DNA from: Acephala macrosclerotiorum
Lineage: Eukaryota; Ascomycota; Leotiomycetes; Helotiales; Mollisiaceae
Length of the DNA: 64,000 bases
Direction: 5' to 3'
Assembly (NCBI GenBank): GCA_014904845.1
Contig: MU119202.1
Location: forward strand, 744,001-808,000
A model generated the notes under the pieces. That model ran no database searches, was not told the origin of the DNA, and saw only the letters and a list, made by a program, of their open reading frames with translations. This document shows positions 50,182 to 61,419 of the stretch, one piece after another; within the stretch, counting starts at the first letter, position 1; each line of letters starts with the position of its first letter. The position numbers were made by a program, and so were the translations under genes.

Positions 50182-53100
50182 ATGTTTGAGAAGAGAATAG
50201 ATGAAAATACGAGGAGAAAACTACGTAAAGCGTTGCGAATGAACGAAGTATGGGTATCGAAAAAACGATTTACTAAGGTCTTAAAAGTATTAGTAGATAT
50301 CGCAAATAAGAAGAGACAATCAAAGTAGTCGCATGAAAAGATTGTAAAAATAAACTTGGCAAAAAACTTCAACTCATAAAGGAATACAATCGATCTAGAG
50401 GTAGAACAAACTCGAAAACTAGCGTTTTCCGCCATTCCTATCGAGAAGATTAAAGAGATAATATTGATACTTTCGAACCCCTTTTCTCAATCACTAAGAC
50501 TTGCCATAAAACCTTCTATAGAGTAGACGACACTACTCGAACGTACGACACTCTAAAAACAACTCCAAGAGCGCAATAAGACATTATTACTAGATTTGCC
50601 GCCAAAAAACGAGAACTCGAAACGAAACCCGTCGTTCCTACCATTACCAGAAACTGAAAAACTATCAGAAAATTCTAATCGATCAATATACAACTTCGAT
50701 CGCGAGAATTAAGTAGTACCCAGTCTCGGTAGAGAATTAACTACTCTTATAAAGATCTACGACGATAAGCTCAAATACCACGAAAAAGAAAACTCATTAG
50801 ATATGTCTATACGAGTATTCAAAGATTTATGTTTGAAAGCAGACGTTAGACCTGAGAATTATCGTGACGCGTTCTCGACTATGCTTGCCAACGAGGCTAG
50901 CGAGTTCTATTACCAGAAGCTCGCTGGGAAAAGCCTGCTTTTCGATAGAATGATTGAGATTGTAAGATCGAACTTCGAGATCGAAGAACGCCAGAACAAA
51001 ATACTCAATTGGTAGAATACGGTTATACTCGCGTCAGTTCGAGCGCAAAACCCAAACAAGACGACCCTCGAATACTTCGAGATACTGCGCCAAAGACTGA
51101 TCCAGAAACAGCTTGACCTACGCTCGAACATGCGAACAGAGACCACTATACGGGACAAGCTCTACCACGCTTGCCGGAGCGTACCAGAGTGCCACCAGGC
51201 GCTCCTTCGACCCTCACCGAACTTCCAAGCGACATGCGAAAACGTCCGCAACGCGATTTTACTTCAAGCGAAAGTAGAAACAGTCTCTAGGACTTTTATA
51301 GTCGGAAAAAGAGAAGCCCATCGAGACATGACCGGATCATACTTCGCAGATCGCAAATATCACGGCAAAAGCACTCGATATAGCGATCGGACTAGTTACA
51401 AGAAGCCGACAACATACTAAAACGGGAAGAAATGCTTCGTCTATAAGAACTCGAATTGTTAGAGTACTCGCTATACGCTAAAAAAGAGAAAAAGAGCGTA
51501 CGACGACTTTAAGAAATCGAGACCGTTCGACAAAAACAAAATAATTCAGTTTGTGATTGAGTTCGAAAAATTAGATCTCGATATCGCTGAGAAATACGAA
51601 CAATTCGTCGTTGAATTTGCCAGAGAAGGAAATTTACACGGAAACGATATTACGCGATCGATCAATTATTTTATGATATTTCATAGTACGATTAATAGAC
51701 TTAGGATCATCGAATTACTCGATCGCCAATCAATTTATTATACGATATCGAGTACCGCAATGCAATCGAGACTGCTTCCAATGTCTACTAATACAGAGGC
51801 GTACTTGACGAGCCGCTACGCATTAGACGTTTTCATGGGCATTATAGTCGATACTGGCGCCGTCCAACGATCGACTACCGGCGAAGGCCAGTACCTGGTT
51901 CTTCAACGGATTCGAAACGTCAAATTGGACGAATTTAGAGTTAGAGAAATAGTAATCAAATTTGAAATCGGCGAAATTTCATCTCTTGAGACTATCGATG
52001 TCGACACGCCAATTGAACGTGTTACGTTTCACGTGGTCCTAGTAGACGTGCCTTTTCTACTGTGTCTTCAAAACATAGACAAACTACGAGTTAAATTCGA
52101 CAATTTTGATAACGTGCTTATTCGAGATAAACGGCGTACGCTTATTATTAGAGCGTTTAAACATTTTTAGATACTATTTGATTTACTTGAGAGCTTGGTT
52201 TATAGTAGTTGTGAGGTTTCTACGGCAAAAGCCGGTTTTACTACTTACTACTTGATTGAGACGGAGCTCAAACGATTGTATAAGCGCTTCGAATACTTAT
52301 CGGCCGCCAGATTCGCGCGAGTACTAGAGCGTAGAAAACATTCTACGAACTTCGAAGAAATTAAAAAAATGACGAGGTTCTACTAGCAATGTCAAATGAA
52401 TAATAAATCTTTCGATCGTTTCAAGTTTACACTGCGCGACGACTATGATTTCAATTACTCTATTTATTTAAACGTATTGTAAATCGACGAAAAACTAGTA
52501 CTTTAAATCGTAGACGAAATTATAGTATTTCAAGCCGCGAAGTTCCTTGTAAATATATCGACAAAAGAAGCATAAAACGCTTTTCGAGCGTACTAAATCA
52601 ATGTTTACTTTGAACTACTGGCATTTACTATTCATGACCTTGGAACGAATTTCAACTCTAAGGAATTCCGCGACAACGCTAAGAGTATAGACATCGACTC
52701 GAAGATTATACTAATAAAGACCCACAATTCGATTGGTCTAATAAAGAAGTACTACGCTCTATTGAAACGTGCGTATAATATACTACTCCGAGAATTCTCC
52801 GATTTGCGAAAAGAAAAGCGATTTCAAATGGCGATCAAAGCAATCAATAATACGGCGGGATTAAACGGCATTATTTTCACACTTTTTGTTTTCGGCGTCT
52901 ACTCTCGAATATTACAATGGGACGCGCTTACAACATCAATTGCCGCCAGAGCTAAAGTAATAGAAAGTGTAATAACCGCAGTCCGAGAATGTCACGCTAT
53001 TCGCCAAATCAACGACGCTCTACGAATAAGAAATAGTCCACAGAATTATTACTTGGTCGATCTATCTCTAAATTCAAACGTACTTATTTGAAAGAAAAGC

Positions 53101-55095
53101 AAAAAATGGAAAGGACCGTACACGCTTTTAGTAGTAGATAAAAAGACATATCAATTACAATTACCAAATGGACCAAGGAACTTCCGTAGTACTGCGGTAA
53201 AACCATTCTACTAAAACCCCGAGCAATTCGAAGAATAACCAGAAAATTATTCATTAAAAGAAAACTTGTCAAAAGATTTAGACTCAGAATCAAACCCTTT
53301 TAAAAGAAGTCCGAGAACAGGGGAAAACATGCCTGATTTACTTCGCTCGACCGGGAAAACCCCGTATACTCCGAAAGAAAACCCACGCCCATCTCGAATT
53401 GCAATAAAAATCCCTTTCTACGTTCCCAGTCCCGATGAACACATTTATATAACAACTTGCATAAATGTAGAAACTTTCGAAGTTTACTTGACCGAGAAAA
53501 AGACTAAAAATAAGCAATTGTCTATAGACCTTCGCGCAAAAAAGATTATTATTACTCTAAGCGATTCATTCGCAGTTTCCCGTAGAAAGGAAATTGATAA
53601 ACTAATCGCGAAAAAAGTCTTTAAGTTGATTCTCAATAACTCGAAAGAGATTGGTAATCAACGAATCTTCGGCTTAAGATTAGTAAACGAGGTCAAAGGC
53701 ATAGAAACGGCAATTCCATACGAGAAATCTCGTTTTGTGATCCAAGTATTCAACGATAAAAGCAAGAAAACAGTATTGACTCAATCCCCGACCATCTAGC
53801 GCATTAATCAACGAATTATTGTCGCTTTAGTTCCATCTCTCAAATCCAAAGAGATTAGTCTTTACTTGAGAGACATTATCCAAGCATACGTGCAATCAAC
53901 AACTCTACTAGCACGTGTTATCTTCGCCAGGCCTTCGAAGGAAATGACAAATGAGCTCCCACCGGACGTCGTCTTCAAAGTGATTAAGCCCTTCTACGGA
54001 GTTCCGAAAGCGGGAATGCACTAGTATAGAACGTATAATACTTACCACAGAAACAAACTCTCAATGGAACTTTCAACCTTCGATCCCTGCCTACTCATTA
54101 CGAAGAGTAATTATACTTTATTCGAAATAGTCGGCATGCAAACCGACGATACGCTTATCCTAGAAAATTAGGCCTTTGTGGAACTAGAGGACTCTGAGTT
54201 GCAAAAAGCCAAACTACTAATTAAGTCTACAAAGTCCTTTACGCCGAATACTCCTCTGCTGTTCAACGGATGCAAGCTAGCAGTGGATGAAACCGGAAAT
54301 GGAATTGTACTTTCGCAAAAAGAGCAAAGCAAGCGCTTAAATTTGATTGATCCGAAATTAGACTCTTACAAGTAGACGTACCTCGAGCAACGTGCTCGGG
54401 GAGCATACATCAGTTCTATCTGCCAACCGAAAGCTGCGTACGATATATCGGCGGCAGCTCAATACCAACATCTCGAAAAAAGGCAAATTGCAGCGCTGAA
54501 TAAGCGGCTACAATGGCAAATAGACAATCTCGACCGTAGACTCCGGTTCCTTTGTCTGGACTTACATTCAACGAAACTTTTCGTTTTTGTGGACAGCTCT
54601 TTTGCTATGAATAAGGATCTCAATTCGCAGATCGGGTATGTCGTCGTTTTTGGCAATGAGACCTATAGCGATAAACAATTCGACTTGCGGGGCAATTTAC
54701 TCCACTAGAGCTCAACGAAGTGCAAGAGAGTTACTCGTGCTATTCTAGCTTTTGAGCTATACGCAATGACAGCAAGAATCGACATGGGAATCTCGATTTC
54801 TACTACTCTTGATCTCATCATGAAGCGACTCGAGTTGAATCCAATTCCCGTAGTCATTTGCACCGATTCCTTCTCTCTCTACGAGTGCATAGTCAAGCTC
54901 GGCACTACCAAGGAGAAGCGTCTTATGATCGACATTATAACTATCAAACAATCGTATAAACGCAAAGAACTCTCGGAGATTCGGTAGATTGCTAAAAACA
55001 GTAATTTAACTGATGCCATGACCAAGTCTAACGCTAACAAAGCACTTGAGTCGCTCGTTAGTACCAATCGCCTTAATGTCAAAGTACAGAGATAA
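50182..55095 (+). pseudogene. Copia gag-pol polyprotein, one frame with about two dozen stops
   Basis: A single frame of about 1,638 codons runs from ATG 50182 to TAA 55095 with no frameshift, broken only by stop codons. Gag-like sequence extends to about 51420. A CCHC-type knuckle remnant (KCFVYKNSNC) is near 51430. The aspartic protease motif DTGA is near 51850. Integrase includes AARFARVLERRKHSTNFE in the zinc region, then HDLGTNFNSKEF with a catalytic Asp near 52635. The position of the third catalytic residue (GLIKKYY) is Lys instead of Glu. Reverse transcriptase shows FYGVPKAGM near 53990 and the active-site variant QTDDTLIL near 54140. RNase H has LFVFVDSSFAMNKDLNSQIG near 54580. Stops fall where Gln or Trp are expected, consistent with C-to-T and G-to-A transitions. 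The actual start may lie upstream. Confidence 0.9.
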
Positions 55096-55472
55096 GTGCA
55101 ACGTCCCGAAGCCCAGGAATCAATCAACGAGAGCGAGAATAGCGGGGAGAGCGGTCATTGAGAAAGACAGCACTAGAAAGAGGGACGTATAATTGTTGTT
55201 TTGGTATTTTTAGTGTTTTTCGATATTTTCAATGTTTTCGGGAGCAAAGCTTCCGATTGGCTCGAAAGTTATAAACACCGGGTTTGGGAGAATTCCCTCA
55301 AATCTGGTTTGATCGGTCAAGCATTACAACACGTAACGGCGATTGGTTCACGATCAGATTTCCTTCTAGTATTTGGTAGCGGGACAGCGCGTTGGCAGCC
55401 GCGGTAGTACTCTCCCCTGTATCTGGTTTACGAGTTGAAAAGAGCGTCTCCTCCCAAAAAGAGAGTTGCTAA

Positions 55473-55701
55473 TATCGGTTCAATCATGTGATCGCTTAAG
55501 CGATCGGTTAGATGATCTTAGCTATAATCTCTATTGCCCTTGGCAATAGTTGCCCTAGCGTCCACTCTTTAATCTTACGTCCACTCTGTTTAATTATATA
55601 GGTAGAGAGATGCTCCTTCTGAGAAGAGGCAAACAGAATTGAATCATTAATACCAGACTAAGATCTTAGTATTTCGTGATTTGTTCCCGGACGTTCCAAC
55701 A
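55473..55701 (+). repeat. Right LTR of the Copia element
   Basis: It has the same length as the left LTR and differs at about two dozen sites, all transitions and roughly balanced between the two strands. The first base pair reads TA instead of TG. The 16-bp palindrome is conserved at 55490-55505. Confidence 0.95.
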
Positions 55702-56560
55702 ATAATAAAAAATAAATCAAATAATCGTTTTATAATAAAAACTATTAAAATTACTACGATTTTTTTAAAAAAAAATTTTTTATTATTTTAATTACAAAAA
55801 AAAAATACAAATTTATTATATTATCGAATTATTAAAAATTTATTATTATTAATTAAATTTTTAATAATATTCAATTTAAAAAAATCTTTAAAAAACTTTT
55901 TAAAATTCGTAAAATATTCGAAAAAAAATTCAAATCAAAATATTTTCAAATTTTATTTATTTTTTTCTTATTAAAATCTAAAAATATATTATTAATTATT
56001 ATTAATCGTAAAACTTTCAACGTTAATAATAATATAATTATAAAAATCTATACTATTTTTATTTACAATTACAATTACAAACTTAATATAATATCTTTTA
56101 AAAAAATTATTATTCAATTATTTAAATCTTTCTACAAATTCAACGTTCAATAATATAATCGTAACAATAATAAATTCACATTATAAAACGTTTTAATTCA
56201 CTATACGAATTTCAAAAAAAATTACTATAATTATCAATTTTTCGAAAAATCTCAAATTTAATACTTGATTTTTTACAATCAATTTACAAATTTTATCGTC
56301 GAAATTATTATTTCTATAGAAAACGAAAATAAACAAAATAATAATTAAAAATAAAAAAATATCGAAACTAAAAAAAAAAAACGATACAATTAATAGAAAT
56401 ATTACAATCGAAAAAAAAAAAATTAAAAAAAATAATATTAATCAAAAATAAACTATTACTTAACTCACTAAAAACGCTAACAGTACTACTACTTTAACTA
56501 CAAGCAATTAGTAACTAATTGTTTTTCGAAGAAAACCCTTTGGAAAAAAAGATATTAGAG

Positions 56561-56726
56561 TAATCACGTAGACCAGTACTAGTTTAGCTTAGTATTCTAC
56601 TTTAAATAGTTTCTCTCTCTTGAGACCTTCTCTCTTCAAACGTACCAATACACACAGACTTTCCAGACAAGACTTACTACGCTAAGACCGTGGTACATCT
56701 TGCGGTGAGGACTGTTATATGACTCA
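56561..56726 (+). repeat. Right LTR of the outer element
   Basis: This is the better preserved of the two LTRs. It keeps many G residues (for example TGCGGTGAGG at 56701-56710, where the left copy reads TACAATAAAA). It ends near CTCA and is followed by TGACG, then gene space. NDC80 ends only ~135 bp to the right. Confidence 0.88.
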
Positions 56727-56861
56727 TGACGACGTTATGCTATCCTAACCGGAACGCCTAACCATTTGACCTCCCGTATAGGCAAACAGAACCAGCACAT
56801 CCAGAGAACCCTTCTCAACCCGAAATACACAAACACGACGCCTCAATCCGAATCCAACACA

Positions 56862-59022
56862 TTAGCTCATCTCAACATCCTGGGTATCACCGTTTTCGTC
56901 TCCTCCAAGCTCATGCTCTACCTCGTCAACGACAAAGCCTTCATATTCTTCAAGATTCTTTTGGATATGAACCTTGAATTTGATGATGTCGTTCAGCATC
57001 TTCTCAATTTCTGTATGCAACTCCTCGCGCAAGGCATTTGCTTTCAAAGTGAGTTGCTCATACCTGGGTAATGTTAGTGGAAGGCAGGATAGTTTTGGCT
57101 CGCTCAACTTACTCAATGTTTGTATTCATCTCACGTTGTTCCATGAGCTGGACAGACTCTGTAAGACCTGCTCGCATCTTGGCCAACTCCTTCTCCATCT
57201 TTTCAATTTGAGTATCCGAAGCGATTTTTTGGGTGGTGGTGACCTCTTTTGTCTTCTCATACTCCTCTTCTGCAGCTCTGACACGGTGCTCAAGAGCTTC
57301 CACTTCACCTCTCTTGTCCTCGATGGCTTCCTTGATACCATCAAGCAAATCATGATGTTTCATCATTTCGTCCATAGCCACAGTCCGTCGCTCGGAAATC
57401 TCTTTCCTCAGGGCGACAAAGCTAGACTTGACATGGCCTCGGAGGTCGAGGTTCAGAACGTGAGCAGGCTGGTAACCAGTGACAGGATCTGCGAGGAGTC
57501 GATCGCTGTCCGCAGTTCCTCCCCGGGTAGAACCTATCTGGGATGCTGAGAAATTCGGACCTTCATTGACGATCACTTGCAGCTCGTAGTTCTTACTTTT
57601 AGCATTAGGCGCGGTCGAGGGAATGAGGCCAATTTGGTATCCCATGCTGTTGTACCTGTCGACCATTCTCTCGAGCTCGTCGAGTTTTCGACTAGCCTCT
57701 CCCTCCTTTTCTGTGACCTTTTTCTTCGCTTCCTCCAGCCGCTGCGACGTTGACTCGATACCTTTCTGTAAACGCTCTCTCTCAGCAGTCATACGGTCAA
57801 TGTCTGCCATGCCGATGCCCTGATCATCGACAGCCTTTTGTAGGTTTGCTCTCTCTTCATCAGCTTCTTTCAACTCGACTATGACCTTGTCGAGCTCTTC
57901 TTGCAGGAACTTTATCCGAGCTTCGTACTTCTCGGACTTCTGATTCATCCGGCTGTCAAATTCTTCGAATTTGACCTTGTCTTCCTCCATAATCTTGAAA
58001 TTTCTGTCAAGAGTCGCAACATCAGATCCGGATTTCTCAAGAGCCTCGATCTCTTTTTGCAATCGCTCATGCTCTCCTTCCAAGATTTGCAGCTCGTCTA
58101 AGTACTTCGAATTCGCTCTGTCGAATTCCGCTGCCATGGCCTCGACATGTGGAGACAGCACTCTGTCCTGGTCCTCATCTCCAGCATCCTCATCCATGGA
58201 AAGCCAATCCCGATATGCACGACTTAGAAAATCGAAGATAATCCTATCACCACTCACATCCACCCCAGTCTCAGCACAAGCGTCGTCATAGTGGTTCGCA
58301 GCATAGCCCTCAAGCATCTGAGCGAGTTGCATCATCCAGTGTAGAAGTCCCAAGAACAAATGCCACGAATTTGCAGATCCAACAGCAGAAAGAGCGCTTT
58401 TGGTGATTGACTTTTGGTATGGATACCGTAGTTGCTGCATAATTGGTGGTACTTCCTGGTCGATATTCTTCTGGAAACGATAGCTTGGGTCGATTCGATG
58501 GTACAACCACTGGAACATGTATACGAAGTCTTTCTGCGTGGGAGACTTAATCATGTTCTGTGAGATCATATGCTTCATCTCCATTTCGAAATTGTTCGCA
58601 GTCATATAATCGAGGATATCCTGGCCAACCTTCACTTGGATGGAGCGGTCCTTCAGCCTTCGAGGATCCGTAGGAGCACCTGCTGGCTGTGGTACCTGTT
58701 GGAAGAAGCTTTGGTGACCCATAGGACCATTGTTCGAGCTTCGGGACCTGTAGACGCTGCTCCTTCTCTCGGCACTCTCAGCAGACGAGCGTCCCATCCC
58801 AGTTGGCGCATAGCTCTTCCGTCCGCTATTGTTCTGGAAAGATGTTCGCTTCACTGACGACATTCCCAGCTCTGCGAGATTTGTTCCCGAGGACGAGCGC
58901 TGGAATTGAGGTTGGTTTGGTCGTGGAGGCGCGAGAGATGCTCGAGAATTCGATATTGAGCGTACGTGACTCGCTGTGAAGGGCGCGTTTCCATTGCCAG
59001 ACATCGAGTTCGAACGTTTCAT
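56862..59022 (-). CDS. NDC80: Kinetochore protein Ndc80 (Hec1)
   Basis: Model: complement(57113-59022, 56862-57063), 703 aa, one 49-nt intron in phase 2 near the 3' end. It is a subunit of the Ndc80 complex, which links kinetochores to microtubules. Residues 1-125 are a Ser/Arg-rich basic tail, the usual target of Aurora B. A calponin-homology domain follows (about 130-260: [19 protein letters not shown] ... [20 protein letters not shown] ... [13 protein letters not shown]). Long coiled coils occupy about 290-670 with a break near 450-520 ([20 protein letters not shown]), the Ndc80 loop region. The C-terminus is acidic. Length fits filamentous-fungal orthologs. The gene is divergent from PEX14; its 3' end lies ~135 bp from the hypermutated retroelement. 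Confidence 0.97.
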
Positions 59023-59579
59023 GGCGGACGCTGGTTGTGGGATATTGGAATTGTAGTTTATACCGCCTAGAGTCTGGATGAAAGTTAGTACATGGTCGCA
59101 AAGGTGAAAACATTGAATGAGAGTGTTTGCGGCGGTGAAAGTTTTATCGGCGCATCGTCAACATACCTCTCGCGGCCGTCGCACGGAGAAGAGACCCGTG
59201 TCTTGCGACATCCTGACGGAAATAAGGTTTCCAGTTGTTCGTGAGATTTGGTAGCAATGCGCCAAAGCAGTTGTAAGGTAATATTACAATCTGGCGTTTG
59301 CGAAAGGTAATGTTGCGAAGTTGTAAGGACGAAAGTGTGAACGCTTGGGATCATAACAGTCGTGCAGCGATCTCATAGGGCGAGCGCTTGAAAGTAAACA
59401 ATCCGATCAAGTTTAGCTTCAACCTTGTTAAACGGCCTCACGTGCGCCTGACCAAGCACCAGCCTCGGCTGCCGGCCTCTTGATTATCGCTGTGGGATCC
59501 CCCCAGATTCTGAATATCTGTCGCAGCTCAGCGCAGTTTCCCAACCATATGTGAGTAGGGACAACGGCTGGTCATCAAC
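59023..59579. promoter_or_regulatory. Bidirectional promoter region NDC80/PEX14
   Basis: These 557 bp separate two divergent start codons, so both promoters must be here. No definite TATA box is seen. Short minus-strand frames before 59354 look like untranslated leader rather than coding sequence. Confidence 0.5.
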
Positions 59580-60792
59580 ATGGCGATTCGCGAAGATGTT
59601 GTAGCGTCTGCAGTGAGTTAATCGCAGCTTCTCCGCAAGTCCATACTGATGAAATTTAGGTTACATGTGAGAATAGCTACCGCAGGAACTCGAGCGAATA
59701 CTGATTGCTGCATGCAGTTCTTCAAGACCCAAGTGTTTCCGGATCGCCGATCGAGAATCGAATAGCCTTTCTGCAGTCGAAAAACCTCACCCAGGAAGAG
59801 GTTGATACGGCACTCGCGAGAGCCAGCGGCGAGACTGCTCCTGCAAATTATTCCAACTATGCACCTCAACAAGCAGCACGGCCTCCACCACCAAACTATG
59901 GCGGATATCAGCAATACCCATGGCAGCAGCTGCCACCTCCCGAGTTGCCAAAGAGAGACTGGAGGGATTGGTTTATCATGGCGACTGTGATGGGAGGAGT
60001 GGGATATGGACTGTATACTGTGGCCAAGGTAGATCAATCCACGTTCAATAATCCTCAAGAATTTCGCTAATATGCTCAAAGCGATATGTCTATCCAATGA
60101 TCGCACCACCTACTGCACCGCAGCTGGAACAAGATAAGCAAGCAATTGACGAGTCGTTCGAGAAGGCTTTCTCCCTCATAGATCAGCTCGCCAAAGATAC
60201 CGAGACCTTGAAAACATCCGAACAAGCTCGAACGGAACGGTTAGATGCCGCGTTAGCGGAAGTTGAGAGTGTTATTGGAGACTTGAAGACTGCCAGCCGT
60301 AGGCGGGAGGAAGAGTCCCGACGAATAACTGACGAAGTCCGAGGGCTGAAGGATTTAATACCCAAAGCTATCGAGGGACAAAAAGAAAGTACAGATACCA
60401 GGTTACGGGAACTCAACACGGAGTTGAAAAGTTTGAAGACTTTGATGGGTCAAAGAATGAATCCCGCGACCTCAACGAGTACCAATCCCTATGGTCGAGC
60501 CGTTCCATCCATCGGAACAACCCCCACCAATATTGGCAGTGCTCAGGCGTCTGCGAACACGAACGGGTCTTCAGCCACGGAATCCGTTACCCCGAAGCCA
60601 GCGTCAGTGAGCAATGGGAACGTGACCGAGACAGTAGCCTCGTTGCAAGGGCGCAGCTCAAGCCCTTTCAGTACAGGAATGCCAGCTGGCAAGGCTGCCA
60701 TTCCATCCTGGCAACTTGCAAACAAGAGCACGAGCTCTGTTAACACTACCGGAACGAGCAGTAGCTCACCAGAGGCCAGTGGGGCAGCTTAA
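59580..60792 (+). CDS. PEX14: Peroxisomal docking protein Pex14, with a 7-nt micro-exon
   Basis: Model: 59580-59612, 59660-59666, 59718-60028, 60082-60792; 353 aa. It acts at the peroxisomal membrane, docking Pex5 (and Pex7) cargo receptors for matrix import. The N-terminal Pex14 domain reads MAIREDVVASAVTFLQDPSV, formed only if a 7-nt exon (GTTACAT) is included between introns of 47 and 51 nt; without it the conserved VTF is lost and the frame breaks. The domain continues SPIENRIAFLQSKNLTQEE. A Pro-rich linker follows, then a membrane segment (WFIMATVMGGVGYGLYTV, about 99-116) and RYVYPMIAPPTAPQLEQDK. A long coiled coil runs about 140-235 and the tail is Ser/Thr/Asn-rich and disordered. Length fits the family. 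Confidence 0.95.
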
Positions 60793-61419
60793 GGATAGTG
60801 AAGAAAATGGAGGTATGCATTGGTGGCGTTATATGGTATCTCTGGACAGTGGCGGCAAAAGATAATATATGTACTATGATTCGAGAACACAATGGACACC
60901 ATGTGAAGATCTGAAGACTTGCATTCGGGAAGTTAATCTGTGCTCGGACGAAAGATCGCGCTTTAGCCTCCAAACCAAAGCCGAGCTTCGAGACGTCAGC
61001 CTGCAGAACAAGGTTGTGTATCGTGCCCCTTCGCAAAGATGCCTGTAGCTGCTGTCTCAGAAAGAACAAATCCGGGGATGCTCCTCGACATCCTCTAGAT
61101 CACGATGTCCAAAAGCCACTAAATTCATACCCAACCGTCGAGGAAGTTTATCATTCATCACAAATAACGAAACACATGCGATGGGCACGAGTTCAAGACG
61201 AAAAAGACACTAGGATGATGCCTCGGCATCCGAGTTGTTGACCACAGCGGACCTTCTTTCCGCATTGTTCCCAAAAAGACGGTGACCAGTCGCTCATCTT
61301 TTCCTTTTAGTTTGGTCTGAAGTCTTTATGAAATAAGTGTCTTTCCCTCTTCCCTTTTTCTCTCCCGTTTGTCTGTTTGGTTTCTTCTCTCTCTTGAAAG
61401 CTCTTCATTCGCCACCAAA
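60793..61419. other. Intergenic with pyrimidine-rich leader
   Basis: This is downstream of PEX14 and upstream of the esterase. The last ~100 bases are strongly pyrimidine-rich (61330-61400), typical of fungal core promoters and leaders. No gene is seen. Confidence 0.5.

Larger units (their letters stand above)
49362..55701 (+). mobile_element. Ty1/Copia LTR retrotransposon nested in the outer element
   Basis: The 6,340-bp element has two 229-bp LTRs (49362-49590 and 55473-55701). It is flanked by an exact 5-bp target duplication ATAAT (49357-49361 and 55702-55706) lying in the AT-rich outer element. The internal region encodes gag and pol in one frame with domain order protease, integrase, reverse transcriptase, RNase H, the Copia order. 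It is much less mutated than its surroundings, so it inserted after most of the outer decay. Stops disable it. Confidence 0.96.
37301..56726 (+). mobile_element. Ty3/Gypsy-type LTR retrotransposon, hypermutated, with nested insertions
   Basis: Two related ~165-bp LTRs (37301-37464 and 56561-56726) in direct orientation bound a very AT-rich interior with a Gypsy-type reverse transcriptase. The LTR starts with TGGTCACGTG (TAATCACGTA in the right copy). A purine run (GGAAAAAAAG) lies just before the right LTR, as expected for a polypurine tract. The five bases before the left LTR are TGAAG and those after the right LTR TGACG, a target duplication with one mismatch. Removing the Copia insertion leaves ~13 kb, long for one Gypsy element, so at least one more nested or tandem element is probable. 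I could not delimit it in the mutated sequence. Confidence 0.85.

Noticed and set aside
37301..56726. APOBEC-type editing of retroelement cDNA as the cause of plus-strand G-to-A changes
   Set aside because: No such enzyme is known in fungi. The two LTRs of one insertion differ strongly, and the G depletion seems to extend into the left flank, which favours a process acting after insertion.
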